Below, one piece after another: positions 25,524 through 37,080 of a DNA stretch of 64,000 nt (within the stretch, counting starts at the first letter, position 1; each line of letters begins with the position of its first letter). The notes beneath the pieces were generated by a model. It saw only the letters and a list, made by a program, of their open reading frames with translations, was not told where the DNA came from and did no database searches. Source of the DNA: Sternotherus odoratus (taxonomy: Eukaryota; Chordata; Testudines; Kinosternidae); contig JAVMKO010000002.1 of the NCBI GenBank assembly GCA_032164245.1, forward strand, positions 93,633,340 to 93,697,339, in the 5' to 3' direction. The position numbers and the translations under genes are program-made.

Positions 25524-25651
25524 GGTAACAAAGTCCTGTGGCACCTTAAAGACTAACTATAAAGTTTTGAAGCATAAGCTTTCGTGGGCTAATACCCACT
25601 TCGTCGGATGCTTACCTCTGCTATTCCAGACTAACACGGCTACCTCTCTGA
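25524..25651 (-). mobile_element. SINE-like repeat (GTAGCC head) in CR1
   Basis: On the minus strand it begins 'tcagagaggtagccgtgtta' and includes 'cccacgaaagcttatgcttc'. The flanks share 'cttgtctaa' (25,515-25,523 and 25,659-25,667), a short duplication of CR1 target sequence. Its head resembles that of the repeat at 15,522, so the two may be related families. Confidence 0.7.
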
Positions 25652-26519
25652 TTCTTAACTTGTCTAAGCAATTCTTAAATTGTTTCTGCCTTGTTTTAGC
25701 CTCAAATCCTACCCAATTTACACTTATGTCACTATGTTAGTCATTCAATCGCTGCTAACCTTTTTGATGAAAGTAGAAACAAAAATGGCATTTACGACTT
25801 CAGCCATTGCTGCATTTTCTATTATTGTCTTTTCCTCCTCATTGAGTAATGGTCATACCCCACCCTTGTTCTTCCTCTCACTTCTAATGTATTTGTAAAA
25901 ATGTTTTCTTGTTACCCTTTATGTCCCTAGCAAGTTTGATCTTGTTTTGTGCGTCGTCCTTTCTAATTTTGTCCTAGCATTCTTGTTCTATTTTTGTATG
26001 TTCATCCTTTGTAATTTGACCTACTTTCCACTTTATGTATGACTCTTTTTTGAGTTTTAGGTCACTGAAGATCTCCTGGCTAAGCTAGGGTGGGTCCTTA
26101 CTATGCTTTCTATCTTCCCTACTCATTGGAATAGTTTGCTCTGTGCCCTTTAAAATGTTTCTCTCAAAAACTGCCAACTCTTTTTTGTCTTACACTTACT
26201 TCTCATGGGGTCTTATCTACCGATTCTCAGTTTGTCCATGTCTGCCTTCTAGGAGACCATTGTCTTTGTTCCGCTGTTTTCGCTCCTTCCATTTCTTAGA
26301 ATCATGAATTCTGTAATGTTATGATCCCTTTCACCCAAATCACCTTCCGCCTTCCAATTCTCAACCAGTTCCTTATTTGTCAAAATCAAATCTAGAACAG
26401 CCTTTCTTAGTTTTTTCTCCACCTTGTGTAATACACGAGAGAGACAACTTTTTCTGATTGTGTTCTTTCTGTTCTCAGTGGGAGGGTTGCCACAGCACTT
26501 CCAGGAACTAAAAACATTA

Positions 26520-27190
26520 AACAAAAAATAAAACTAAAGTGGGGGGGGGGGGAGAGGGTGCAGGTGACTGAGGTGAATCACTGAGACAAAACAGCACCAG
26601 AGACATTGCACCTCTTGGAGAGGTTTGCATGAATGTTCTGTTCAGGCTAGGTTTTCTAGAGACTAGAAGACAAAGAAAGGGCTTTTAATATAAAAGGATG
26701 ATCTTGAACTGACCTCCTTTCTGATTCAGCAAACAGACAGGACCTTCTGTCCAATGGAGGGCCACCCTAACCTTGTGTAGGGGTTGAAAAAACCATGGTC
26801 TATTAAGACTCTAAAGACTGATGGGTTACTCCTGGCAAGTCTTTAGCATATATGTAGAAAATTTTAGTGTTTTTCCTCTAATGTTTTTGCCTTAAGAATA
26901 AATGTGCTTGCTTAGAAAGTGCTGTGTGGTAACTTCACTTGTAACTGCTAGCATATACTGTTCATAGCCCTCAAGAAGGAAGCAAAACATAGGCACTGAC
27001 CTTTAGACACACTGGTTTGCTGGGGATATCACAGTGTAAGGCAGGGAGTTGATCAGCTTTAAAAACTCCCTAGTCAGAAAGGAGTGGGACAAGGGTCCCT
27101 GCCTAGAGACAGGTGACATCAGGAGACCTGACAACTCTGGGATGGACCACAGAGGAGTAATACAGGTGCAGTTACCCTGAAACTGTGACA
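26520..27190. mobile_element. Possible solo LTR or LTR fragment
   Basis: The segment contains an 'aagaataaatgtgcttgctt' polyadenylation-like block followed by 'gtgctgtgtggtaac' and ends 'ccctgaaactgtgaca'. This resembles turtle retroviral-type LTRs that I know only loosely. The left end is not defined and no target duplication was found. A G-run lies at 26,541-26,552. Confidence 0.35.
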
Positions 27191-27807
27191 CTAATAATGT
27201 GTTAACAAAAGGGTGTTCGGACCTAAGTCTGCCATTGGCATTTCAGGCCCCAGTCTGTTAAAGCTCTAGTCAACATGATTTTTTTTTAAACTAGAGATTA
27301 CAAATAGTAAATCTCTGTAGATGTGCTTCTTTAACAATTCAGCATTGACACTGATTTATCTCACAGTTAGTTCTTGGTAATTAATGGGCTTTTCTGTTAA
27401 GCTATTTGTTGGCTTAATCTTGGCGGTCTATTTACAGTTAGGTATCCAAGGATAAACTTACTTGGCAGCCTGTCACTACTTGTTCTGGTGCATCCGCTCT
27501 GTCATTTGAACATTTTAAAACGGTGTCTGTATCTCTCGAGAATGAATAGCAACTCTTCTGATATCCTGTGAATATACATCCCTCTTGTAAAAAGCCTTCT
27601 AATTAGCAACATGAATGTTCAGCATAGAGTCTAGAAAGGTGGAAAAAGATGCATATACTAATATCTTTATTTTTACAGACTTTGTAGCATTGAGCCCAGG
27701 AGTTGTAGTAATTGTTACAAAGATGCAGTCTACAAGCCTTTAAAATTAATGTATGTTTAACTTAACTATATTTGGCCTATCCACAAACAATATAGTTCAT
27801 CACCCTA
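27191..27807. other. Intergenic, nothing recognised
   Basis: No gene or repeat could be supported here. Confidence 0.4.
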
Positions 27808-27965
27808 GGATAAAATTTTCGAAAGGCATATAATTCTCATTTTTCAAAAAAGTGACTTTGGGCACTTAAGAAGCCTAAGTCCCATGGACTGGCATTGTGC
27901 TTCTAAATGAACACATCACTTATGAAAATGGAATTTAGGCGTAGACACTTATGAAAATTTTATCC
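27808..27965. repeat. Foldback repeat with 13-bp exact arms
   Basis: 'ggataaaattttc' at 27,808-27,820 and 'gaaaattttatcc' at 27,953-27,965 are exact inverses. The inner text ('cacttaagaagcctaagtcc', 'gaatttaggcgtagac') resembles a palindromic sauropsid repeat with 'cctaagt' motifs. Confidence 0.65.
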
Positions 27966-30900
27966 TTTGAGCACAATGGTACTCAGGAAGGGGCGGAATT
28001 CTTTTATTTTTGAAAACAAAGAAAATATTTCTGCCTGGTCATCATCAAATGCCTGCTGAGTAAAATAAGGTAAAAAACCATCAGCACTGACAGAAAAACT
28101 AGTGAACTTGTAGGGTAACCTACAAAGTCTCAGAGAGCGACCATTCTTCTGCATGACAGCTTTCAAAAATGAAGTCTTAGTATTTTGTTGGTAGAAGGAG
28201 AAATGAGAAGGATAGCTAAAACATTATGCAAGAATATGACAAAGCTCATATTATGGCTGTGGCATGGCCTGATTTGGGAAACCCTCCCAAGTCAAACTTG
28301 GTCTGCAGCCTCTCAGATCTTAATACTAACCTTGTATAAAGCTAATCAAATGGGAATGACAAATTTGAGAGACTGGCACAGCTCAATTTGATCCAGCTAC
28401 CAGGACTCACCAGGGCATAGGATGCCCCAGATACATCTCCTTTTTCCCAGCCACATACCTTTCTTTAGGGACCAGGTTCGTGTATGACTCAGGTGTCACA
28501 GAGCTGTTCTAATTGCTCTGAGGATCCCTCTATAAAAGAGAGAATCCTAATGAGACCAAGTAAGCCATTTTTAATCTACGGGTGAGGCATGAAGTGTGAC
28601 AGTGGCCTTTTTAAAAAGAGTCACTTTTTTAAATAGGATCTAGCCCCACCTATAAAAAGGACTCTTCCTCCTTTATGGTTGCTCCACATAACAGAAAAAT
28701 GATAACTGCAGTTATCAGTTACTCATTCACTCAAGTGGCAGAGAGGTCTGTGTGGTGGATATAAAGGTTCCAGTCCTGCTGCTGATTCCTGTGGGTGTCA
28801 ATATGCTGCCACATGATAGAATTTCTATTTTCTCCAATGTGTTTTTTAAAAACCTAGAAAATTGCACACAATAAAAAACAATGTTCAAAGAACAATGAGG
28901 TTGCAAAATCAAGCTCTCAAAAGTTATGCCATGTATTTAATGGCAGCACTACTAGCAAAATAAAACACAGGAGAATTGTTATCTGCATTACAATGGTTGG
29001 CATCTTGCCAATCATTTTTAAAAAATAGGTTTTAATACACTGGCTGCTACATATGACACATTTGTCTAGTCTGCAAGTTTCATGGACAGATTGTTACAAT
29101 ACAATACTTCAGAGGTCTTCTGAAGACCTACCATTTCCTTGACGTATTCCATCTATAAATGCCATGCCCTACTCAATGCACTTTTATAAATGCATTGTAG
29201 TGCTCTGGATCCTTTCACGTGGAAATTCAATCTCAATGTGGGCAGGGATACTTATTTGTTCAGCATATTTTACCCACAGTATGGTGTATGTACATCTATG
29301 GAGTTATATAAAGAAGGGAGACTATTAATAGCAAAGGAGACAGCAACTAAGTATTTATATTTCACCATGATCTATGTACCAGTTCAAACATGAGCGTTCC
29401 TCCTCTCCCTTCTTCCCCCATGCTATGCATCTTGAATGTCAGTTCCTGTAAAAGGAAGTTTTTGGTTAAGTGGTGAATTGTTTTCTCCAGTATATCCAGT
29501 GACAACAGTCTGATTTTCTTTGTTTAATCGACATATCAAAATGGTATGGTCTTACATAAAGCAAAAATATTTTGTTCTCAAAAAGAAAAAAAGCAAGGAA
29601 AAGTACTGTAGTCAAAATCAGACACACTCAAAAAATATGGACATTAAGTCACCAGAATTTTTTAAGTCCTCAGTGATTGAATATTATGCCTAATGTAGTG
29701 ATTCAAAAACATGGGCTCCAAGCCCTTCTACAAAACAGGACTGATCCAAACAGCAGAACAAAAAGTACATCTGTTATTTGGGCAGCAATGCAGTACTGTA
29801 GTGCCTGCAAGGAGAAGAGCTATTAACTACATGCAGTAATAGGTGTGTGAATTTAGTTAATTAAAAACCAGCAAGAGGTATTGGATAATGGTTGTTGACC
29901 AATGCTTATTTGTTCCAACACTGATGTGCTACACCTCTTTGATGAAAGAGTCCTTATGATTATCCAGAAATGTCTTCTTTCAGCTGGCTAAAAGATGAGG
30001 AAAGATTGTATAAGAAAAACAAAGTTGTTTCTAAGGTTTCCATGGGTGGGGAGGAATGGGGGAAAGAATAGATGACATTGTTTAAAAATGGAATTAGCCC
30101 TGCATTTTAAAAATTGATAATTTTGCAGGATGCTAATGTGATTATTTTTGCTTGTTTTTCCCCAACAGAAAAAGTTCAGTACTATTAAAATAGGAATGTA
30201 CCCCTACAGTCTTTACTGTAGCAAAACTTCCACTGAATCAAGTACTATAGGGGCCCACTCTTACAGCAATGTATTGAATTCAGAGAGATGCTTTCAAGTT
30301 CATGAAGCCTTAAATGTCATTTTTCCTCCCAAGAGACGTAACATTCAACATCCTTCGGGAGGTCTTCAATGAGGATCCAAATTTAGTATATTGCATTGAC
30401 CTCAAAGATGTTTTAAGCAGCACGTTCTCTAAGGATGCATATACATTGGGCAAGTTGGCTGCAGCTCCATCAGAGTGTTCAACAGGAGAAGCTGTAGTGG
30501 AATTAGGATGCATGTGTTTTTACCACATCATCTAACCTTACAGGACACAACTGGTAAAAATCTGCACCCTGTCTGTAGTACTACAGTTTCCAGTAGTGGA
30601 AGCTCAGGGGTGGGGGCTCCCTTGGGGCAGAAACATGCTTACTAGTTTTGCAAGTATAGGCAAACCCTAGTTGGGAAACATGAATGCATATAGGAAGATG
30701 GGCTTTCCTAAGTACAGTAACTCCAATTTGATTCCTCTTTTAAGACATTTTTGGCTACAAGCAAGAATTGCATACATTAGTGAGGAGGCCTTTTCCAGTC
30801 CACTTACAAGTTTTCTTTCAGCAGTGCTGAAATAGTAACTAAACCTTGGTGAGGCCTGATTCCAGCCACCCCATTTTTCTTAAATGGTTGATTCACTGGC

Positions 30901-31116
30901 AGGAAAATTCTTGAACTCTCAATGGAAAAAACAAAACACTTAAAGTCAAAATGCCATTTTGCTCCTCTGCACAGGGTATGCAGACAAAGAACAAGGAGCC
31001 AATCCATAGGTTTGAAATGCTGCAAAAGAAACTTTGACATAGTCTTCAATATTTGGTACTTTCTCCCTGCTTTGATCCTCTGTCCCTCTTGCTAGTCATC
31101 TGCATCAATAAACTCC
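27966..31116. other. Intergenic, no supported feature
   Basis: About 3.1 kb without a recognisable gene or repeat. A plus-strand open frame at 30,314-30,535 contains REVFNEDPNLVYCIDLKDVL and looks less repetitive than its surroundings; I cannot assign it to a family. A small perfect palindrome 'taactgcagtta' occurs at about 28,704-28,715. Confidence 0.4.
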
Positions 31117-31124
31117 ATTAGAAG

Positions 31125-31308
31125 CAGGGGTGAAAGTAACTTAAAGGACTTACAGGTACGCCGGAGTCCTGAGGAGGAGGCATGGCCGTTTAGAGATTTA
31201 AAGGATCCAGGGCTCTGCTACGGTAGTGGTGGCTGGGAGCCCTTCACCTTTAAGTTGCTGCCTGGAGAAACCAGTCCGGTAGACCATACCCACTTACTTT
31301 CACCTCTG
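31125..31308. mobile_element. 184-bp non-autonomous hAT element
   Basis: The ends CAGGGGTGAAAGTAA and TTACTTTCACCTCTG are inverted repeats, flanked by a perfect 8-bp duplication ATTAGAAG at 31,117-31,124 and 31,309-31,316. No coding capacity. Confidence 0.92.
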
Positions 31309-31316
31309 ATTAGAAG

Positions 31317-32750
31317 AGGCAATAACAATGGTGCTGAAACCAATTTGAATTTTTACCAAGAGTTACTAACAACTATTGTGGTGTACAGCGAGCACAGGGC
31401 AGCAGCTGCCTGATAGTACGATGAACTTCCATGTGTCTCAAGAAAAATTTTATTAGTCCTCAGCCTAAGCTAGGTCATTGTCTTATCACAATTTTTAAGC
31501 CCTCAGAGAAACATTTTAAAAACACACTGCCTCTATCTATTTTTATGGCTTTTATTGGTTTTCATCATGTATTACTACACTATGGTAGGATGACTATAAC
31601 ATAATATTTTCTTACATTTTACCTCTATTTAGCAAACATTGGTTTTTTTTGCCCCTCCTTTCCAGTGAATGAAGTGTGTCCGTTTTTCATTTTGTGTTCA
31701 TATCAGCATCACAGATTAAGAGTGGCCTATTTCTGGAAATATTTGCTAGCAGAGGAAGCACAAAAGCGTATAAACCTGTGCTTGGTGAGTTCCACTAAAA
31801 GGATTTAATTTTTCATAATTTTCTCACTGACAGAACAGTTATAACAAGCGATACAGCCCCGCTGACTAAGCCTTTCTTGCACTCCATTATTGTTCAGTAC
31901 TGCCCAGAGATCCCAGTCAGAGCAGGGGGACTCTGGTGGGAGGCACTGTATGTACATATAAGAGAGAATTCGTGCCTCAGAGAGGTTATAGTCAAAATGA
32001 ACAATATGAACCAAGTGGATGTAAAATGGAGGGAATGGAGAAGACAGATAAGGGTCATTGTTCCTGATTTGGTCTCAAGGAAGGTACAGTTTCCTTCTTT
32101 ACAGATTAGTTTGGGAAGGGCAGCATGGAAGGAAGCACAAAGGTACTTTTATGAGAACTATAACCAAGGCCTACTAGAGCTGTCCATGAAGACAAAACAG
32201 TGTCTAACCCTTAACCATCCATATGAGGTTATCCTAACCAGTCCTCATGGGATACTTTCAGCAAGCCTATCCACATTTAACCATTTCTATGGAGAGTTTC
32301 ATATCAAGTACTCATATTAGTAATCCACAGCATGCATTATACTACACAATTGCCATGGTGAGGGACCTCAATCCATTCTCCAATATTGTGAGTGCAAGTA
32401 ATTGTACTCACAATCACATCAATTTAGAAACCTAAGTTTGTGTATAAACAAGTACTCAGGCTCCCACGTGTGAAATTTGGTGGAAGCTTTTTAAAATGAT
32501 ATTAGAGTTTTGAGGCTTAAATAACAAGACTTATTGAAACTAGTCTTGCCACTTATCTGGCTTAAGAGACATTCCGCTGCTGTGTTTCTAATGGTAAGTA
32601 CATTGAAGCTAAGCAGAGGCAGAGTTCAATATTTACTTATAAATAAACTGTGTGTTATTAAGGTGAGTTCTTGGTAACACTTGCCATAGTTAAAATAGCA
32701 AAAAACCTGTTTCAGATATAACTTTTCACATGCTGATTACTTTCTGAAAT
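31317..32750. other. Intergenic, nothing recognised
   Basis: The longest open frame here (31,877-32,320, plus strand, 147 codons) has no recognisable domain and is probably chance. Confidence 0.4.
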
Positions 32751-33028
32751 CATCAACTTTGGCACACGGCCCCCCCCAGGGTAAGCACCCTTGGCGGGCC
32801 CAGACGATTTGTTTACCTGCCGCATCCACAGGTTCAGCCGATTGTGGCTCTCACTGGCCGCAGTTTGCCGCTCCTGTCCAATGGGGGCTGCAGGAAACGC
32901 CGCAAACCATGGCCAGTGGGAGCCACGATCAGCCAAACCTGTGGACGCAGCAGGTAAAGAAACGGTCCGGGCCCGCCAAAGGTGCTTACCCTGTGGGGCC
33001 GCGTGCCAAGGTTGCCGATCCCTGATCT
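32751..33028. mobile_element. Palindromic hAT-like element
   Basis: Almost the whole element is one inverted repeat: 'gggtaagcacccttggcggg' on the left against 'cccgccaaaggtgcttaccc' on the right, then 'ttacctgccgcatccacagg' against 'cctgtggacgcagcaggtaa'. The right terminus 'ggttgccgatccctg' matches that of the hAT element at 62,645; the left terminus is mutated. No target duplication is readable. Confidence 0.75.
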
Positions 33029-33039
33029 AGTTCAATTTC

Positions 33040-33452
33040 CTGTCTAATACAGGCCATATAACTTCATCCATTAAAAGCTGCATGAAGCCTGTATATTGTG
33101 ATTGAGCTTGAGCAAATTTTTTAGAAAGTCATCAGATCTTGATTTAAAGATGTCAAGTGACAGAGAATTCACCATATCTCAAGGTAAGTCATTCCAGTGT
33201 TTATTACCTTAACTAAAAGATACACAGCATATCTCTAGCTTCAGCTTCCAGCTATTCGATCCTGTTGGGCCTTTTGTTCTGCTAGATTAAAGAGTCACAA
33301 ATCTTCACTCCATGTAGGTAGATTGCGATCAACTCAGCTCTTAACCTTCTCTGTGAGAAGATAAACAGATTGATCATCCTAAGTCTTTTGCTATAGGGCA
33401 GATTTTCCACACCTAAAAATAATTCTTGTAGCTCTTCTCCAAACCCTTTCTT
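33040..33452 (-). mobile_element. CR1 LINE fragment (antisense)
   Basis: Reverse complement of a CR1 subfamily 3' region, with 'cttgatttaaagatgtcaag', 'ctagcttcagcttccagcta' and 'tagattaaagagtcac' in the expected order. Confidence 0.75.
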
Positions 33453-33840
33453 TGGGCTTGTCTATGCTACAGTTATGTTGGTATAACTTATGACACTCAA
33501 GGTATGAATAAGCCATATATCCTTGGAGTGATGTATGTTACACTGACCTAAGCAGCAGTGTGCATAGTGCTATATCTGTGGGAGAGCTTCTCCCACCAAC
33601 ATAGCTACTGCCTCTCGGGGAAATGGTTATGCCGATGGGAGATCTCGCTCCTGTCGGCAGAGAGCATCTTCACCAGACAGGCCAAAGCAGTTCAGCTTCA
33701 TTGGTGCAGTCAGTCTCAGGGTCCTGATTTCCCATTGATCCTTTTGGTATTGGGAGGTAGCCAACCAAAACACCCCCACTCAATGTCAGTAACGGGACAA
33801 TAGTCCCCTTACACAGGCATGAAGGGAAAACCACAGAAAA
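33453..33840. mobile_element. One-sided MITE remnant
   Basis: It starts 'gggcttgtctatgctac', the end seen on Harbinger-like elements elsewhere in the window, and includes 'agcttctcccaccaacatag', but no matching right end is readable. Confidence 0.4.
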
Positions 33841-34421
33841 TTATGCAGACACTCTTCTAGTCAAAAGAAAACATCCCCAGGTACACTGAATTGTCACATA
33901 AAGTTCCATGGTAGTCGGAAACCTATCCAATGAATGGTACTCCAATGGCCTATTTGCTTCAAGATTTTATTGTGAATCAAGCACAGTGAGGACACAATTG
34001 CTTCCATGGTGAATAAAAGCAGTTTACAGATATAAAAATCTAAGTGAATGAACAGAGTTTTTATGAATAGCATCTGATGAATAGAGGGGTTTTCCCCTAG
34101 CAAAATTAATAAACAATGCTGAAAACATTTCTAAGTATTGTACAGTTACTCTTCCAAATCTTGTTACACTGTCATTTAAAGAAATACACAACAAAAATCA
34201 AAGGACTAAAGAAGTAGTCATGTTACATATTGTGCTACAATGCCTGGAGCATATCATACATAATTCAGCCTACCGGAAAGTGTTTACTGTTCAACAGGTT
34301 AGTGTCTAGTTGCTATATTTCATGCTATATTCCAGTAGCTTTGTTCTCATTTTAAATTTCCTTTGACGTTCCATTAAATTTCTTAACTCAAAAATATATT
34401 TGGAAGAGGCTAAACCATGTA
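33841..34421. other. Intergenic, nothing recognised
   Basis: No gene or repeat could be supported here. Confidence 0.4.
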
Positions 34422-34897
34422 CAGTAAAACCTCCATTTAACGGACTAATTCGGGTGAGGGGGTGTCCGTTAAATCAAAAAGTCCGTTATTTAATAACTAA
34501 AAAAAAAGAGCGGTCGGAGCAGCAGCCCGCCCGCCACAGGGTCGGGGCAACAGCTCCGCAGCCCGCCCGCTGCCTGGACCCGGCGGCAGCCGGGAGCCGG
34601 CAGCCAGCCCGCCCGCTGCCTGGACCCGGGCGGCAGCCGGGAGCCGGCAGCCAGCCCGCCCGCTGCCTGGACCCGGGCGGCAGCCGGGAGCCGGCAGCCA
34701 GCCCGCCCGCTGCCTGGACCCGGGCGGCAGCCGGGAGCCGGCAGCCAGCCCGCCCGCTGCTATGACCCGGGCGGCAGCTGGGAGCCAGCAGCCAGCCCGC
34801 CAGAAATGGATCAGGAATGCATCAGACTTGCTCAGAAATTTTGTCCGTTGCATCCGAAGTCCGTTAAATCGAGGTCCATTAAATCGAGGGTTTACTG
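34422..34897. mobile_element. Tigger/pogo-like MITE with internal minisatellite
   Basis: The ends CAGTAAAACCTCCATTTAAC and its near-inverse (right terminus 'tcgagggtttactg') are flanked by TA (34,420-34,421 and 34,898-34,899). Inside, about 34,555-34,800, lie roughly five copies of a GC-rich unit of about 47 bp ('ccgcccgctgcctggacccg' and 'ggcagccgggagccggcagc'). Sense and antisense open frames over it are low-complexity by-products. Confidence 0.85.
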
Positions 34898-35318
34898 TAA
34901 TGCTGACCTATTTTTTGTTTTCTTGCATGTACTAAGGTTGTGAGGGCAGAGTCCACAAACCAGATGAAAGTAGAGTTTAAAGTCAGCAGGTTATTCAGTC
35001 CTATGAGCAGACTTTTCAGATTTGGATTTAGCTGTTGTGCATAAAGAGAGTGAAAGCATAAAATAAATGGAACAGGGGAGGAATACAGAAAGATTATGCT
35101 AAATAAGTGTACTGTCTCTGCAAGCTGAAATGTGAAGAGCCAGAAGCCTGATTTCCTGTCTCTGAAATATAAAACCCAAGATATACACTGGGCCAACTTT
35201 TCTTTCTATTATGTTGGTGAAAATTCGGAGTAAATTCAGAGTTCAGAAAAGTTACTCCAGATTTACACCAGCATAACTGAGTGCAAAATCTAGCCCAACA
35301 TATACATATTATATATAC
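34898..35318. other. Intergenic, nothing recognised
   Basis: AT-rich flank of the LTR retrotransposon. The insertion lies in an (AT/AC)-rich stretch at 35,300-35,318. Confidence 0.4.
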
Positions 35319-36400
35319 TGTGGCAGGGTGCTGGCCAGGAGTACCTGACCCAGCCTGCCGCCCCTTTAAGAGGGAGAAAAGCCCTCTGCAAACCCCCAGT
35401 GCAGCAAGCCTAATTAGCCACCTGGCTTGCAGCCTAATCAACCTGGATGGGTTGCACCTGGCAGCCTCCTCTGGGGGATAAAAGGCTGCCAGGAAGGAAG
35501 CCCAGGGTGGTGGTGGCAGGAGCTATTCAGAGCTGAGTGTGTGATGGTACAGAGTGTGTGTTTGTACCACTGTTAGCTGGACTACTTAGAGTCCCTAGAG
35601 CTGTAACTGTTAGCTGGACTACTTAGAGTCCCTAGAGCTGTGTAAACTGTTAGCTGGACTATCTAGAGTCCCTAGAGCTGTGTAACTGTTAGCTGGACTA
35701 CATAGAGTCCCTAGAGCTGTGTAAACTGTTAGCTGGACTACATAGAGTCCCTAGAGCTGTGTAAACTGTTAGCTGGACTACCTAGAGTCCCTAGAGCTGT
35801 GTTAACTGTTAGCTGGACTACCTAGAGTCCCTAGAGCTGTGTTAACTGTTAGCTGGACTACCTAGAGTCCCTAGAGCTGTGTAAACTGTTAGCTGGACTA
35901 CATAGAGTCCCTAGAGCTGTGTAACTGTTAGCTGGACTACATAGAGTCCCTAGAGCTGTGTAAACTGTTAGCTGGACTACATAGAGTCCCTAGAGCTGTG
36001 TAAACTGTTAGCTGGACTACCTAGAGTCCCTAGAGCTGTGTTAACTGTTAGCTGGACTACATAGAGTCCCTAGAGCTGTGTAAACTGTTAGCTGGACTAC
36101 CTAGAGTCCCTAGAGCTGTGTTAACTGTTAGCTGGACTACCTAGAGTCCCTAGAGCTGTGTTAACTGTTAGCTGGACTACATAGAGTCCCTAGAGCTGGG
36201 TATTAATGAGCTATCAAGAGCTGAGTGGGTATTAATGAGCTATCAAGAGCTGAGTGTGTATTAATGAGCTGTTTATTAATGAACTGTTTAACCTGTATAT
36301 ATTGGTGGTGGGGTCCTGCACTGTAAATTAAAGGGCACTGTTGGAGCAAAAAAGGGTTTCCTGCTGTGTTCCTGAGGGGGGGAGACGGCGGTCTGTCACA
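35319..36400 (+). repeat. 5' LTR (1082 bp)
   Basis: Starts TG, ends CA. A TATA-like ATAAAAG lies at 35,478-35,484 and an ATTAAA polyadenylation-type signal at 36,327-36,332. If both are used, the R region spans nearly the whole tandem array, so the array would be transcribed in both leader and trailer. Confidence 0.9.
35570..36200 (+). repeat. Tandem array in 5' LTR, 16 units of about 40 bp
   Basis: The unit is 'tgttagctggactaca' + 'tagagtccctagagctgtgt' + 'aaac', with 37-40-bp variants. Variants differ at two spots: 'catag/cctag/cttag/tctag' and 'taaac/ttaac/taac'. There are no unique spacers. Imperfect shorter repeats ('attaatgagctatcaagagc') follow. Confidence 0.95.
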
Positions 36401-36402
36401 TA

Positions 36403-36420
36403 TGGTGTCAGGGGTGGGAT
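36403..36420 (+). promoter_or_regulatory. Primer-binding site, probably tRNA-Leu
   Basis: Two bases after the 5' LTR the sequence TGGTGTCAGGGGTGGGAT is complementary to a tRNA 3' end (CCA-terminated). From memory it differs by one base from the complement of a vertebrate tRNA-Leu(CAG) 3' end. Confidence 0.7.
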
Positions 36421-37067
36421 CGCTACACCAGGCAACACAACTGGTGGCCCCGAGATGGAGGGAACCCTGCAGTGGCTCGTGGAATAACCGAAGCGGACCC
36501 AGCAGGCCATGCATGCCTTGTAACAAAACCACCAGATGCAGCAGGCTCAGTTAGAGTTGAAGGTACTGCGGGACTTTTGAGAGGGCAGCCACCACAGCCG
36601 GGTGGGAGCGGACCACCCGGGCCCTCTGTCTTGCTCCGTACCTTGTGGGCAGAGGCCCAGGACTTGGGAACTCATGGACTCCCTGATATTGGAGCAGTTT
36701 TGCTTAGCCTCCCCGAGACTGTCCGTACCGGAGTCAAAAGGCACCAGCCAGAGACGGTGAAGTCTGCGGTGCACCCGACCAGAAGTACATGGAGACAGAG
36801 GGACCTCGGGGAGAAGACGGACCACGCCGGGTCCGGGATTTGGGGTGATGGCCCATGGACTGGGGTTTGGGGGTGGAAACCGTGTGGGGTGATACCCACT
36901 CTGTGGGTGCAGGTGGGGAGGAAGTCCCAACCGGGGGTAGTGGACTCAGCCTCCCCCTGTATGCTTGTCCGCAGAGTATTGGTCTGCCCTGAGTGGCTAA
37001 CTCCAGGGGCCTTTCAAGAGTTAATCGAAAGCTTGAAGGGTCTGAGCCAGCCCAATGGGGCTAGGCT

Positions 37068-37078
37068 AAGGGGGGAGG
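37068..37078 (+). promoter_or_regulatory. Polypurine tract
   Basis: AAGGGGGGAGG lies two bases before the 3' LTR, the usual place of the plus-strand primer in LTR retrotransposons. Confidence 0.8.
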
Positions 37079-37080
37079 TG

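Larger units (their letters stand above)
23787..26500 (-). mobile_element. CR1 LINE (antisense) with nested Helitron and SINE
   Basis: CR1 text in reverse complement is spread over 23,787-23,868 (3'-end-like), 23,931-24,232, 25,242-25,523 and about 25,656-26,500. The last pieces are the ORF2 region in correct order ('ttgctccattatcttttgag', 'atttcatcaggacctgcc', 'tcttgttacccttt', 'gatctcctggctaagc'). It is interrupted by a Helitron (24,233-25,241) and a SINE-like repeat (25,524-25,651) and is no longer coding. Confidence 0.85.

Noticed and set aside
31877..32320. 147-codon plus-strand open frame
   Set aside because: No recognisable domain, no splice or promoter context; length is within chance for AT-moderate DNA.
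35570..36200. CRISPR-like regular array
   Set aside because: The units are contiguous 37-40-bp tandem repeats without unique spacers, inside the LTR of a retrotransposon in a vertebrate genome.
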